A DNA stretch of 64,000 bases from Streptomyces marispadix (GCF_022524345.1 NZ_JAKWJU010000002.1:124001-188000); one strand, 5' to 3'. Positions 9,383 to 18,347 are shown, counted from the first letter of the stretch. Translations and numbers: made by a program. The notes: generated by a model not told the origin, from the letters alone.

Positions 9383-11155
9383 ATGGCCGCAGGGCATGAG
9401 GAGGCCCCTCGCGCACGGGGACTCGGGCGCCGGGCACGTCCCGCGCTGGCGGCCGTGGCGGGCGCGGTGCCCGCGTTCGCTTTTCCGGCGCCCTCGCTGT
9501 GGTGGCTCGCATGGGTGGCGCTGGTGCCGTGGCTGCTGCTCGTACGCGGCGCCCCCACGGGGCGTCAGGCGGCGGTGGCGGGCTGGCTCGGCGGTACGGG
9601 CTTCATACTGGCCGTGCACCACTGGCTGCTGCCGAGCCTGCATGTCTTCCTCTTCGTACTGGCGGCGCTGCTGGGCCTGTTGTGGGCGCCGTGGGCGTGG
9701 CTGGTGCGGCGGCTGCTGGGCGGGCGTCCCGGCCCTGGCGGAGTGGCCGCTGCCGTCGTGCTGGTGCCGTCGGGCTGGCTGATGGCCGAACTGGTCCGCT
9801 CCTGGGAGTACTTGGGGGGACCGTGGGGGCTGCTCGGCGCGAGCCAGTGGCAGGTCACGCCCGCGCTGCGGCTGGCATCGGTGGGCGGCGTGTGGCTGGT
9901 GACCTTCGTGCTGGTGGCGGTCAACACCGCGCTGGCGGCGCTCGCCGCGATGTTGCTCGTACGCAGGGACGGCGGCGCCGCGGACGCGGGCTCGGGCCCG
10001 GGAACCGGCATGGGCATGGGCGCGGCCTCCGGCAAGGACACCGGCGCGGGCGCGCACGAGGCGAAGTCCGGGCGCCCGGCCGTGAGTTCGGCTCTGCGTT
10101 CCCCGCTGAGTCCGGCCGTCGCCTCGTGCGCCGCGCTCGCCGTGTGCGGTGGTGCGGTGGCCGCCGCGTGGGCATGGGCGCCCGTACCGCGGACGGACCG
10201 CGAGCTGCGGGTCGCCGTCGTACAGCCGGGGGTGGTCACCGGGCAGCGTGCGCGACTGGAGCGCAGCGAGAGCCTGACCCGCGAACTGACCGGCCGTTCC
10301 ATGGATCTCGTGGTGTGGGGCGAGAGCAGCGTCAGCTTCGACCTGAACTCCCATCCCCGGCTGCGCGAACACCTCTCCGCGCTCTCCTCCAAGGTCGGCT
10401 CGCCGATCCTGGTCAACGTCGACGCCCGGCGTTCCGACCGCCCCGGCATCTACAAGTCCTCCATACTGCTCGGCCCCGACGGGCAGGTGGGCAGGCGCTA
10501 CGACAAGAACCGGCTCGTGCCCTTCGGCGAGTACATCCCCGCACGGTCGCTGCTGGGCTGGGCCACGTCGGTGGGCCGCGCGGCGGGAGAGGACCGGCTG
10601 CGCGGCGACGGCCCGGTGATGATGCGGGGTTCGGGCGTGAAGTTCGGGCCGCTGGTGTGCTTCGAGAGCGCCTTCCCCGACATGAGCCGCCAACTGGCCC
10701 TCGACGGTGCCCGGTTGATCGTCACCCAGTCCTCCACCTCGACGTTCCAGCACAGTTGGGCGCCCGCTCAGCACGCCTCGCTTGCCGCGCTGCGTGCGGC
10801 CGAGACCGGGCGGCCGATGGTGCATGCCACCCTCACCGGGGTCAGCGCCGTGTACGGGCCGCACGGCGAACGCATCGGGCCCTGGCTCGGCACCGACCGC
10901 CACACCGCCGAGGTCTACAAGGTGCCCCTGGCCACCGGCAGCACGCTCTACCTCCGTACGGGCGACTGGATCGTGCACACGGCGGTGGCCGCACTGGTCG
11001 TCTACGGGGCGGCGGAGGGCGCAGGGGCGTTCCGGCGCCGGCGCCGGGGCGGGGGCCGCGGTGGCGGTGGCAGGGGCAGCAGTGGGAGCAGGGACAGTGG
11101 CGAAGGGCCGGAGGGGGCTGGCAGCTCCAAGTCCTCGTCGCCCGGAGGCGATTGA
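9383..11155 (+). CDS. lnt: Apolipoprotein N-acyltransferase
   Basis: Membrane enzyme that N-acylates the lipid-modified cysteine of lipoproteins, the last step of lipoprotein maturation. The start is read as ATG at 9383 (ggagg 6 bases upstream); an in-frame GTG lies directly before it. Multiple hydrophobic helices fill residues 15-255, interrupted by a Gly/Ala-rich loop (about 195-230). The C-terminal nitrilase-like domain faces outside and keeps the Glu-Lys-Cys triad: VVWGESS (about 313), YDKNRLVPFGEY (about 372) and LVCFESAF (about 425). A last helix (about 530-552) precedes a low-complexity Gly/Ser/Arg tail. Streptomyces often have two Lnt paralogues; this sequence does not say which one it is. 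Several lipoproteins in this window are possible substrates. Confidence 0.93.
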   Translation: MAAGHEEAPRARGLGRRARPALAAVAGAVPAFAFPAPSLWWLAWVALVPWLLLVRGAPTGRQAAVAGWLGGTGFILAVHHWLLPSLHVFLFVLAALLGLLWAPWAWLVRRLLGGRPGPGGVAAAVVLVPSGWLMAELVRSWEYLGGPWGLLGASQWQVTPALRLASVGGVWLVTFVLVAVNTALAALAAMLLVRRDGGAADAGSGPGTGMGMGAASGKDTGAGAHEAKSGRPAVSSALRSPLSPAVASCAALAVCGGAVAAAWAWAPVPRTDRELRVAVVQPGVVTGQRARLERSESLTRELTGRSMDLVVWGESSVSFDLNSHPRLREHLSALSSKVGSPILVNVDARRSDRPGIYKSSILLGPDGQVGRRYDKNRLVPFGEYIPARSLLGWATSVGRAAGEDRLRGDGPVMMRGSGVKFGPLVCFESAFPDMSRQLALDGARLIVTQSSTSTFQHSWAPAQHASLAALRAAETGRPMVHATLTGVSAVYGPHGERIGPWLGTDRHTAEVYKVPLATGSTLYLRTGDWIVHTAVAALVVYGAAEGAGAFRRRRRGGGRGGGGRGSSGSRDSGEGPEGAGSSKSSSPGGD

Positions 11156-11174
11156 GAGCCACGGGCGGCTCTCA
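11153..11174 (+). terminator. Hairpin at the lnt stop codon
   Basis: An 8-bp perfect inverted repeat (11153-11160 with 11167-11174, 6-base loop) begins within the lnt stop codon. It lies between convergent genes and could serve both. Confidence 0.5.
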
Positions 11175-11272
11175 GCAGCCGGTGCGCGCCGCGGACATGA
11201 GCGCCCCGGGAGGATCGGACGCCGCCCCTCTCACGTTCACTCAACCCCAACGCACCGCACCCGCACCCCACT

Positions 11273-12559
11273 TCAGCGCTGTCGCTTACCGTCGCCACCG
11301 TGTCCGGGCGGGCTCCAGTCGGCGATCCCGTCGAGTGCGCGCAGTGCGAGGTGCGGCGCGAGCCGGCCGACCGTGACCATCGCGGCGTCGCGCAGTGCGC
11401 ACGCGGTCGCCGAGGTGAGGGTGATGAATCGGCTGACGCGAATCGCCCGGTGTACCACCTCGCTCGTGCGGGGCAGCCGGTCGTGGGTGTAGGCGGCCAG
11501 CGCCGACGGGATGTCCGCCCGTGTCGTGGCGTGGTGTGCGAGCACGACGGCGTCCTCCATGGCCTGGTTGCCGCCCTGTCCGAGCGTGGGCGGCATGGCG
11601 TGTGCGGCGTCTCCCAGTACGGCCACCCGCCCGCGGTGGTAGGCGGGCAGCGGCTCGGCCGCCTCGTAGACGTCGTTGCGCAGTACGTCGTCGGGGCGGG
11701 CGGCGGCGAGAAGTCCGGGCACGGGCTGGTGCCAGGTGCCGAACCGGCGCCGCAGTTCGGCGAGTTCGCCGTCCGGGGACCGCTCGCCCGCCGGGACGGC
11801 CGCGGCTGCGTAGGCGTAGATCCGGCCGTCGTGGAGCGGCTGGGTGCCCCATAGGACGCCCCGCCCCCATGTCTCGTGCGGAGGGCAGGCCACGTCAGGG
11901 GCGGGGACCACGAAACGCCATGCGGTGAACCCCGCGTTGCGTGGCGCCGGGCAGCCGGGGAAGAGGAGCGAGCGCGCGGCGGAGTGGACTCCGTCGGCGG
12001 CGACGGCCAACTCCGCCTCGTGCTGCGGCAGTTCGCGCGCCGACGGCTCGTGTTCCACTCCGCCCTTGCCCGCCGCGAGCCCCGCCGTCCCATGCTTCGC
12101 CACCGTGCGGCGTATGCGAGCGGGGCGATCCGCGTCGCCCGGATCGGCGATCTCGGCCTCCGCTCCGGTGACGACCGCGCTCTCCGGCAGCCGTGAGCGC
12201 AGCAGCGAGATCAGCGTGGCCCTGTGCAGCGGCACGAGCGGACCCCCGAAGCGCTCGGCCGCGGCCTCCTGACTGGTGCGGGAGAGCCAACGCCCCGAGG
12301 GGGTACGCAGTCCGCCCTCGGCGTTCCACGAGCGCATCGATCTGACCGTGTCGCCGAGGCCGATCATGTCCAGTGCGCGCAGGGAGTTGGGGGTCAGGCC
12401 GAGACCCGCGCCCACCGCCTCGATCGCGGGAGCCCGTTCGAGAACGGTGACGTGCCACCCCCGCTGATGGAGCGCGACCGCCGCGGTGAGTCCGCCGACT
12501 CCCGCACCGATCACGACGGCACGTGGCCCGTCGACGGGCGAGGAGCTGGATACGGGCAT
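11273..12559 (-). CDS. FAD-dependent monooxygenase (PHBH/UbiH fold)
   Basis: Group A flavoprotein hydroxylase of 428 residues. The dinucleotide-binding motif is at about 14-26 (VVIGAGVGGLTAA), the DG-type motif at AVAADGVHSAAR, and the GD-box at about 320 (GDAAHAMPPTLGQGGNQAM). The ATG at 12559 is preceded by aaggaga, which decides it over an upstream start. Family members hydroxylate aromatic acids, hydroxamates or antibiotics such as rifamycin and tetracycline; the substrate cannot be read from sequence. It is divergent from a TetR regulator with a palindrome in the shared promoter region, so the natural expectation is ligand-induced expression. The NAD(P)H specificity is not evident. Confidence 0.88.
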   Translation of the reverse strand: MPVSSSSPVDGPRAVVIGAGVGGLTAAVALHQRGWHVTVLERAPAIEAVGAGLGLTPNSLRALDMIGLGDTVRSMRSWNAEGGLRTPSGRWLSRTSQEAAAERFGGPLVPLHRATLISLLRSRLPESAVVTGAEAEIADPGDADRPARIRRTVAKHGTAGLAAGKGGVEHEPSARELPQHEAELAVAADGVHSAARSLLFPGCPAPRNAGFTAWRFVVPAPDVACPPHETWGRGVLWGTQPLHDGRIYAYAAAAVPAGERSPDGELAELRRRFGTWHQPVPGLLAAARPDDVLRNDVYEAAEPLPAYHRGRVAVLGDAAHAMPPTLGQGGNQAMEDAVVLAHHATTRADIPSALAAYTHDRLPRTSEVVHRAIRVSRFITLTSATACALRDAAMVTVGRLAPHLALRALDGIADWSPPGHGGDGKRQR

Positions 12560-12614
12560 GACGCTCTCCTTCTCCACCGGGCGGGCCGCACGACCAGACG
12601 GCCGTCGAACCGCC

Positions 12615-12650
12615 GTCACTACATCTGTAGTCTACTACATCAGTAGTGAC
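12615..12650. promoter_or_regulatory. TetR-type palindromic operator in divergent promoter region
   Basis: An outer inverted repeat gtcactac (12615-12622) and gtagtgac (12643-12650) encloses two smaller palindromes, ctaca-tc-tgtag (12619-12630) and ctact-N5-agtag (12632-12646). Repeated ctac/gtag half-sites are typical for TetR dimers binding in pairs. The site lies 55 bases before the monooxygenase ATG and 39 bases before the tetR ATG, so one bound repressor could control both genes. Confidence 0.8.
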
Positions 12651-12689
12651 CGGCCGCCGACTGCCCTCTCCCGTCGTACATTTGCTGCC

Positions 12690-13361
12690 ATGAACGCCGC
12701 CCGCTCCTCCCCGCCGGCCCCCCGTTCCGAGGTCATCGCCGACGCCGCGATCGATCTGCTCGTGCGAGGCGGCCTCCGTGCGCTGACGCACCGGGCCGTG
12801 GACGAGGCGGCCGGACTGCCGCAGGGCTCGACGTCGAACCACGCGCGCACCCGGGCGGCCCTCATCGAGGCCGCGGTGCGGCGCCTGGCGGTACGCGAGT
12901 CACAGGTGATCTCGATGGAGGAGATGCCGCAGGGCGAGAGCGCCGCGGAACTCGCGGACGGCCTGGCCCTCGCGCTGTACCGCTACCTCACACGCGACCC
13001 GTCGCTGCTGATCGCCCGCTACGAGCTGGCACTTGAGATCACGCGCCGCCCGGAGCTGCGGGAGATGTATGTACGCACCGGCACCGCGGCATTCCGGGAG
13101 CCGCTGGTGGCGATGCTCAGCCGCGCCGGATCGGCCGAACCGGAGCGGCACACACTGTCGTTGGTGGCCTGGTGTGACGGCATGCTCTTCTCCTGCACGG
13201 CGGGCTCGTACGCCGCGGAGGTGCCCACCTACGATCAACTGCGCGCGGGCCTTGAGGAGTTGCTCGACGGCATGCTGGGCGCGTCGTCGGCCCGCAGCGG
13301 CTCGTCGACACGTACCGGATCTTCGGCCCGTAACGGCTCTGCGGCACGCGGGAAGAACTGA
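12690..13361 (+). CDS. TetR-family transcriptional regulator
   Basis: DNA-binding repressor of 223 residues. The helix-turn-helix covers about residues 10-58 (AIDLLVRGGLRALTHRAV, EAAGLPQGSTSNH), with the TetR signature spacing. The C-terminal ligand-binding domain (about 70-200) has a typical helix at ELREMYVRTGTAAF and WCDGMLFSC, related to TetR_C families that end in a dimerisation helix. The final 22 residues are a Ser/Arg/Gly repeat tail. The ATG at 12690 has no ribosome site; a leaderless transcript is possible. Context predicts repression of itself and of the divergent monooxygenase through the operator at 12615-12650. Confidence 0.9.
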   Translation: MNAARSSPPAPRSEVIADAAIDLLVRGGLRALTHRAVDEAAGLPQGSTSNHARTRAALIEAAVRRLAVRESQVISMEEMPQGESAAELADGLALALYRYLTRDPSLLIARYELALEITRRPELREMYVRTGTAAFREPLVAMLSRAGSAEPERHTLSLVAWCDGMLFSCTAGSYAAEVPTYDQLRAGLEELLDGMLGASSARSGSSTRTGSSARNGSAARGKN

Positions 13362-13393
13362 CGTCGTCAGCCGACGAGCGCAACGGCGGCGGC

Positions 13394-13867
13394 TCAGCAC
13401 CCCAGGCGGCTCTCCAGCCTGCCCACGGCCGCCTTGATGCCCGCCCCGTACTCGTCGTCGGCCAGCGATCCCAACGCGCCCCGCGCCCGCCGCAGTTCAC
13501 GGCGCGCGGAGTCGCCGTCCCCCAACTTCGCATGGTCCGCGGCGAGGTTGAGATAGAGCGAGGGGTACAGGGAGCGCACGGCCAGGGAGTGCTCTCCCCA
13601 TTCCACCTCCTCCTCGGTGAGGGCGTCCGCGGCGGCGAGCGCCCGGCGGTCCCACTCCAGTTCCGCGCACGGGTCGTCCTGGGTGTCCGCCATGTAGTGC
13701 GCGATGGTGCAGCGGTGGAAGAGGTCGCCCTCGCCGCTCGTCTCGGACCACAGCAGCGCGAAGCGGTTCCTGGCCTCCTCGCGGTCGCCCGCGCGGTGAA
13801 GCATGATCGCCTGGCCGATCCGGACCGTGATGCCGTCGGGGGACGTCTCCTGCTGCCGCTCCGTCAC
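13394..13867 (-). CDS. Small TPR-like protein, function unknown
   Basis: A 157-residue protein of paired helices (AIMLHRAGDREEARNRFALLW, SLYLNLAADHAKLGDGDSAR) resembling tetratricopeptide repeats that mediate protein contacts. The GTG at 13867 is selected because ggaggagg lies 5-12 bases upstream; an earlier start would include an arginine-rich non-homologous leader. Similar short proteins occur widely in Streptomyces with no assigned role. It lies 58 bases downstream of ung on the same strand and could be co-transcribed. No signal peptide is present. Confidence 0.75.
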   Translation of the reverse strand: MTERQQETSPDGITVRIGQAIMLHRAGDREEARNRFALLWSETSGEGDLFHRCTIAHYMADTQDDPCAELEWDRRALAAADALTEEEVEWGEHSLAVRSLYPSLYLNLAADHAKLGDGDSARRELRRARGALGSLADDEYGAGIKAAVGRLESRLGC

Positions 13868-13925
13868 GGGACTCCTCCTCCACCACCGGGCGCACCGACT
13901 GCTGCTCTCACCTGCCTCGACGACG

Positions 13926-14648
13926 CTAGCCGCCGGCACTGACAATCGCGCTCAGGCGCGTGCGCCGGCTGTCGGGGATGCGCCAGTCGACAGGCGAGTG
14001 GCCCGCCGCGGCGACCGCTTCGTCGATCCGGCTGAAGGGCCGTGAGCCGAAGAACTTCTTCGCGGACAGCGGCGAGGGGTGTGCGCCCTGCACCACGGTG
14101 TGCCGTGCGGTGTCGATCAGCGGCAGCTTCTTCTTGGCGTGATTGCCCCAGAGCACGAAGACCGCGGGCTTCTCCCGCGCCGCCACGGCCCGGATCACCG
14201 CGTCGGTGAACGTCTCCCACCCCTTGCCCTTGTGGGAGTTGGCCTCGCCCGCCCGCACCGTCAGCACGGTGTTGAGCAGCAGCACGCCCTGCTCGGCCCA
14301 CGGCATCAGATATCCCGTGGCGGGCACCGGGTGGCCGAGGTCGTCGCGCATCTCCTTGTAGATGTTGCGCAGCGACGGCGGGGTGCGCACCCCGGGCCGC
14401 ACGGAGAAGCACAGGCCGTGGCCCTGCCCCTCTCCGTGGTACGGGTCCTGGCCGAGGATGAGGACCTTGACCCGCTCGTACGGGGTGGCGTGCAGCGCTG
14501 CGAAGACCTCTTCGCGCGGCGGGTATACGGGACCCCGCTCCCGCTCCTGCTCGACGAACTCGGCCAGCTCCTTGAAGTAGGGCTTGCCGGTCTCATCGCC
14601 GAGGGCCTGCTGCCAGGAGTCGGGCAGCGTGCCCAGCATGTCGTTCAA
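13926..14648 (-). CDS. ung: Uracil-DNA glycosylase (family 1)
   Basis: Base-excision repair enzyme that removes uracil arising from cytosine deamination or misincorporation. The 240-residue protein carries the water-activating motif GQDPYHGEGQGHG (about 66-78) and the DNA-intercalation motif HPSPLSA (about 193), plus LLLNTVLTV and VFVLWG. The start is read as TTG at 14648 because ggaggt lies 7 bases upstream; the in-frame ATG three codons later would sit 16 bases from the site. All catalytic segments are intact. Streptomyces usually have more than one ung gene; this is one of them. Confidence 0.95.
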   Translation of the reverse strand: MNDMLGTLPDSWQQALGDETGKPYFKELAEFVEQERERGPVYPPREEVFAALHATPYERVKVLILGQDPYHGEGQGHGLCFSVRPGVRTPPSLRNIYKEMRDDLGHPVPATGYLMPWAEQGVLLLNTVLTVRAGEANSHKGKGWETFTDAVIRAVAAREKPAVFVLWGNHAKKKLPLIDTARHTVVQGAHPSPLSAKKFFGSRPFSRIDEAVAAAGHSPVDWRIPDSRRTRLSAIVSAGG

Positions 14649-14800
14649 CTCTCGTACCTCCGCGGGGGCTTCACTCCGTCATCGAGGTCACGAACGTACC
14701 CGCTGCCACTGACATCGGGCGCCGCGCCCGGTATGGGATCGGGCCGCGCGGACCGGCACGGCACCGCACGCCCCGGCAACGCACGCCCCCGGCAACGAGT

Positions 14801-14828
14801 GAGCCCCGCCGGTGTCCCGGCGGGGCTC
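14801..14828 (-). terminator. Terminator downstream of the peptide-binding lipoprotein gene
   Basis: A perfect 12-bp GC-rich stem (14801-14812 with 14817-14828) with a 4-base loop follows the stop at 14876 on the minus strand. Confidence 0.75.
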
Positions 14829-14875
14829 CTGCGCTACCGCTGTTCGTGGCCGTGATCCGCCGGTGCCGCCGTGCC

Positions 14876-16468
14876 TTACCAGCTCGACTTCTTGTGCAGC
14901 TCCCACAGGCGCGGAAGCGTCGACGGGTCGAGCACCCACTCGACACCCGCGACGTCCTTCAGCGAGGCCACATAGACCCGGCCCTGCCACAGCGGCAGCA
15001 GCCGCGCGTCCTTCGCGATGATCTTCTGGGCGCGGGTGAAGGCGCGGCTGGCGGTCGCGCGGTTGCTCTCCTTGCGCGAGGTGGGCAGCAGGTCGTCGGT
15101 GATCTCGGAGTTCTCGTAGGGGGTGCCGAGCGCGTTGTTCTTGCCTACGAAGGGCGCCACGTAGTTGTCGGCGTCGGGGAAGTCGGGGAACCAGCCGCGG
15201 CCGAAGACGGGGTACTTGCCCTTGCTGTAGCCCTCGACGAACTCCGACCAGGGGCGCCCCTTGACCGTGACGTCGAACAGCCCCGACTTGTTGAGCTGGC
15301 GCTTCAGCTCGGCGAACGTCTCACCCGTCGTGGAGCCGTAGCGGTCGGTGGTGTACCAGAGCTTCAGCGGCACCTTCTTGTCGATGCCCGCGTCGCTGAG
15401 CGTCTTGCTCGCCTTGTCGCGGTCCGGCTCGCCGTAGCGGTCGTAGTAGGCGCTGGTGTGTCCCGTGATGCCGCCGGGGACCATGGAGTAGAGCGGATCG
15501 GCCGTGCGGTTGTAGACGTTGCGCACGAGCGCCTTGCGGTCGATCAGTTCGGCGACTGCCTTGCGTACGGCGGGATTTCCCGCCATGGGGTCCTTGGGGT
15601 TGAAGACGAGATAGCTGATCTCGGAGCCGAGCAGCTCGGTCAGCTCGATCTGCTGGTCGCCGTTCGCCTGCGCCTTCTGGAATCCGCTGACCTGGTCCGG
15701 GGTCAGTCCGCGGTATGCGACGTCGATCTTCTTGGCCTTGAGGGCCTTCACCATCTTCCCCGAATCCTGGAAGTACTCGATGGTGACGACGTCGTTCTTG
15801 GGCTTCGCGGGACCGCGGTAACCGTTGTACTTCGTGAGTTCGGCCTTCTTGCCCTTGGTGTAGGACTTCAGCGAGTACGGCCCGGAACCCACGAGTTTGC
15901 CGCCCTTGCGCAGCTTCTTCGCCGGATACGTCTCCGGGTCGACGATCGCGGTGGCCGGGGTCGCGAGTATGAAGGGGAAGGTGGCGTCGGACTTCTTCAG
16001 ATGGAAGACGACGGTGCTCTTGTCCGGTGCCTCCACGCGGTCCAGGCTGCCCATCAGCCCGAGCGGACCGGACTTCGACTTGATCGTCATCACGCGGTCC
16101 ACGGAGTGCTTGACCGCGCGGGCGTCGACCGGGTTCCCGTTGGAGAACTTCAGCCCGTCGCGCAGTGTGCAGCGGTAGACGCGGCTCGCGGAGTCGGTGA
16201 AGCCGCAACGTTTGGCCGCGTCGGGCTCGGGCGAGGAGCTGCTGCTGGGAAAGGAGAGCAGCGTCTGGAAGACGTTCTTGTACAGCTCCCACGAACCGTC
16301 CCAGGCCGCCGCCGGATCGAGGGTGCTGGGAGCGCTGGTGGTCCCCGTGACGATCTCGCGGCGCTGCTCCTCGGCGTCGTCACCCGACATCGAACTGCAC
16401 CCGGCGACCAAGGACGTCACCATGGCGACGGTCGCTGCGATCCTCAGAGGTCCGTTCCGGTCGAACAC
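14876..16468 (-). CDS. Oligopeptide-type ABC transporter substrate-binding lipoprotein (SBP family 5)
   Basis: Extracellular binding protein of the DppA/OppA family, 530 residues, anchored as a lipoprotein. The lipobox is LVAGC (Cys about 23) after a short basic start and hydrophobic helix. Family 5 features are TLDPAAAWDGSWELYKNVFQ, LRDGLKFSNGNPVDARAVKHS and LPLWQGRVYV near the end. The start is GTG at 16468 with gaggag about 10 bases upstream. Streptomyces family 5 proteins often carry peptides or signalling ligands, but no permease or ATPase gene lies beside it, so it must share a transporter encoded elsewhere. Terminators at 14801 and 16706 bracket it, which suggests a single-gene transcript. 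Confidence 0.92.
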   Translation of the reverse strand: MFDRNGPLRIAATVAMVTSLVAGCSSMSGDDAEEQRREIVTGTTSAPSTLDPAAAWDGSWELYKNVFQTLLSFPSSSSSPEPDAAKRCGFTDSASRVYRCTLRDGLKFSNGNPVDARAVKHSVDRVMTIKSKSGPLGLMGSLDRVEAPDKSTVVFHLKKSDATFPFILATPATAIVDPETYPAKKLRKGGKLVGSGPYSLKSYTKGKKAELTKYNGYRGPAKPKNDVVTIEYFQDSGKMVKALKAKKIDVAYRGLTPDQVSGFQKAQANGDQQIELTELLGSEISYLVFNPKDPMAGNPAVRKAVAELIDRKALVRNVYNRTADPLYSMVPGGITGHTSAYYDRYGEPDRDKASKTLSDAGIDKKVPLKLWYTTDRYGSTTGETFAELKRQLNKSGLFDVTVKGRPWSEFVEGYSKGKYPVFGRGWFPDFPDADNYVAPFVGKNNALGTPYENSEITDDLLPTSRKESNRATASRAFTRAQKIIAKDARLLPLWQGRVYVASLKDVAGVEWVLDPSTLPRLWELHKKSSW

Positions 16469-16510
16469 CTGCGCGCTCCTCAGTCGGCGGGGCCACTTCT
16501 GCCGATGCGG

Positions 16511-16540
16511 TTACAAAAGGGAATGCCGTCGGCTTACCAA
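16511..16540 (-). promoter_or_regulatory. Possible promoter of the peptide-binding protein gene
   Basis: On the minus strand a ttggta element (16540-16535) and a ttgtaa element (16516-16511) are separated by 18 bases, ending 42 bases before the GTG. The match to the vegetative consensus is partial. The spacer 16469-16794 otherwise contains only the terminator at 16706-16737 and no gene. Confidence 0.35.
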
Positions 16541-16705
16541 TGCGCTTGCGCTGTCTACACGCCGTCGTACGGAGCACGTCGACGCCGTACGCGGACCCGC
16601 TGGCCGAGAGGCGAGAGAGACCCTACCTCAGCACCCGTGCCATCGAACATGCAGAGGTCAACCATTCGTCAATTGCCAACGAGACTCCGTACTTTCCGAT
16701 GACAG

Positions 16706-16737
16706 CGGGTGCCGGTCCGACGACGGACCGGCACCCG
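16706..16737 (-). terminator. Terminator of the SDR operon
   Basis: A perfect 14-bp inverted repeat (16706-16719 with 16724-16737), loop acga, lies 57 bases after the last stop codon of the two-gene SDR operon on the minus strand. Confidence 0.8.
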
Positions 16738-16794
16738 AATTCGCGAGAAGCGATGCCCTGCGGAGGGCGAAATCCCACTCTTCCTACTCGGCCC

Positions 16795-17568
16795 CTACTC
16801 GACTCCGGCGTTCAGCGCGAGACCGCCGTCGACGACGAGGGTCTGGCCGGTGATCCACGCCGAATCGGGAGAAGTGAGGAAGGCGGCGGCCCCACCGATG
16901 TCAGACGGAACCCCGAGCCTCCCCATGGGATAGCGGGCGGCGGCGTCCTGCTCACGGCCCTCGTAGAGCGCGGCGGCGAACTTCGTCTTCACCACGGCCG
17001 GTGCGACCGCGTTGACCCGTACACCCGGCGCGAACTCGTGGGCGAGCTGCTGCGTGAGGTTGATCATCGCCGCCTTGCTCATGCCGTAGGCGCCGATGAA
17101 GGGAGAGGCGGACATTCCCGCGATGGAGGCGATGTTGACGATCGTGCCGCCGTGGTCGCGCTGCCAGGCCGCCCAGGTGGACTGTGCGAATCCGAGGGCC
17201 GAGACCACGTTGGTCTCGAAGACCTTACGGGCGACGCCGAGGTCGAGTTCGGCGATGGGCCCGAAGACCGGATTCGTACCCGCGTTGTTGACGAGGTGGT
17301 CGACGCGGCCGTAGGCCTCCATGACCTGCTCGACGGCGGTGCGCCTGTGGTCGTCGTCGTGTGCCTTGCCCGCCACGTACATGGCGCGCTGCGGACCGAG
17401 GGCGGCGACGGCCTCCTTCAGGGCGTCCTCATTGCGTCCAGTGATGCACACTCGGTGCCCTCGGGCGATCAGCGCCTCGGCGACGCCGTAGCCGATGCCC
17501 CGGCTTCCGCCGGTGACGATCGCGACCTCGCCGCTGTCCTGCTGCTCTGCTGCGTCGTGCTGTGCCAT
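16795..17568 (-). CDS. Short-chain dehydrogenase/reductase (SDR)
   Basis: NAD(P)-dependent oxidoreductase of 257 residues in the classical SDR family. It shows the Rossmann motif TGGSRGIG (about 19-26), the structural NNAG (about 94) and the catalytic Ser then YGMSK (Tyr/Lys about 160), ending in TGQTLVVDGG. ITGRN after beta-strand 2 suggests NADPH use. The ATG at 17568 follows ggaggg. It lies 17 bases after the partner SDR gene and is surely co-transcribed. Two adjacent SDRs often act on successive keto/hydroxy groups of a fatty-acid or polyketide-like substrate, but the actual substrate is unknown. Confidence 0.9.
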   Translation of the reverse strand: MAQHDAAEQQDSGEVAIVTGGSRGIGYGVAEALIARGHRVCITGRNEDALKEAVAALGPQRAMYVAGKAHDDDHRRTAVEQVMEAYGRVDHLVNNAGTNPVFGPIAELDLGVARKVFETNVVSALGFAQSTWAAWQRDHGGTIVNIASIAGMSASPFIGAYGMSKAAMINLTQQLAHEFAPGVRVNAVAPAVVKTKFAAALYEGREQDAAARYPMGRLGVPSDIGGAAAFLTSPDSAWITGQTLVVDGGLALNAGVE

Positions 17569-17585
17569 CTTCGGTGACCCTCCGG

Positions 17586-18347
17586 TCAGTTGAGCGGGCC
17601 GCCGGCCACGTACAGGACCTGCCCGGAGACGAAGCCGGCCTGCTCGCCGCTGAAGAAGGCGATGGCGTTGGCGATGTCCTCGGGCCTGCCGACACGCTGC
17701 ACCGGGATCTGCGAGGCCGCGGCGGCCTGGAAGTCCTCGAAGCCCATGCCCACGCGCTCGGCGGTGGCGGCCGTCATGTCGGTGACGATGAAGCCCGGCG
17801 CCACGGCGTTGGCGGTGATGCCGAACTTGCCCAGCTCCTTGGCGAGGGTCTTGGTGAAGCCCTGCATGCCGGCCTTGGCCGCCGCGTAGTTCACCTGGCC
17901 GCGGTTGCCGAGCGCGGAGGACGAGGACAGGTTCACGATGCGCCCGAACCCGGCGTCGACCATGTGCTTCTGGCAGGCACGCGACATCAGGAAGGCGCCG
18001 CGCAGATGCACGTTCATGACCGTGTCCCAGTCGGCGTCGCTCATCTTGAACAGCAGGTTGTCCCGCAGCACTCCCGCGTTGTTCACGAGCACCGTGGGCG
18101 GTCCCAGCTCGTCGACGACGCGCGCCACGGCCGTCTCGACCTGGCCCGAGTCGGAGACGTCGCAGCCCACGGCGACGGCCTTGCCGCCCTCGGCTGTGAT
18201 CTTCTCCACGGTCTCCTTGCAGGCCGACTCGTCGAGGTCGAGCACGGCTACGGAGCGGCCCTCGGCCGCGAGCCTTACCGCGGTGGCCGCGCCGATGCCC
18301 CGCGCCGCACCGGTGACGATCGCGACGCGCTGGTCGGTGGTGGACAT
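17586..18347 (-). CDS. FabG-like 3-oxoacyl-ACP reductase (SDR)
   Basis: SDR of 253 residues resembling beta-ketoacyl-ACP reductases. Motifs are TGAARGIG (about 12-19), NNAGVLRDNL (FabG-like), the active-site LSSSSALGNRGQVNYAAAKAG with Ser, Tyr and Lys, and NAVAPGFIVTDM. LDLDE at the end of beta-strand 2 places an acidic residue where NAD-preferring SDRs have one, so NADH may be used. The ATG at 18347 follows gaggag. It is the first gene of a two-gene operon with the SDR at 16795. It is not in a fatty-acid synthase cluster, so a role in acyl-CoA degradation or secondary metabolism is equally likely. Confidence 0.88.
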   Translation of the reverse strand: MSTTDQRVAIVTGAARGIGAATAVRLAAEGRSVAVLDLDESACKETVEKITAEGGKAVAVGCDVSDSGQVETAVARVVDELGPPTVLVNNAGVLRDNLLFKMSDADWDTVMNVHLRGAFLMSRACQKHMVDAGFGRIVNLSSSSALGNRGQVNYAAAKAGMQGFTKTLAKELGKFGITANAVAPGFIVTDMTAATAERVGMGFEDFQAAAASQIPVQRVGRPEDIANAIAFFSGEQAGFVSGQVLYVAGGPLN

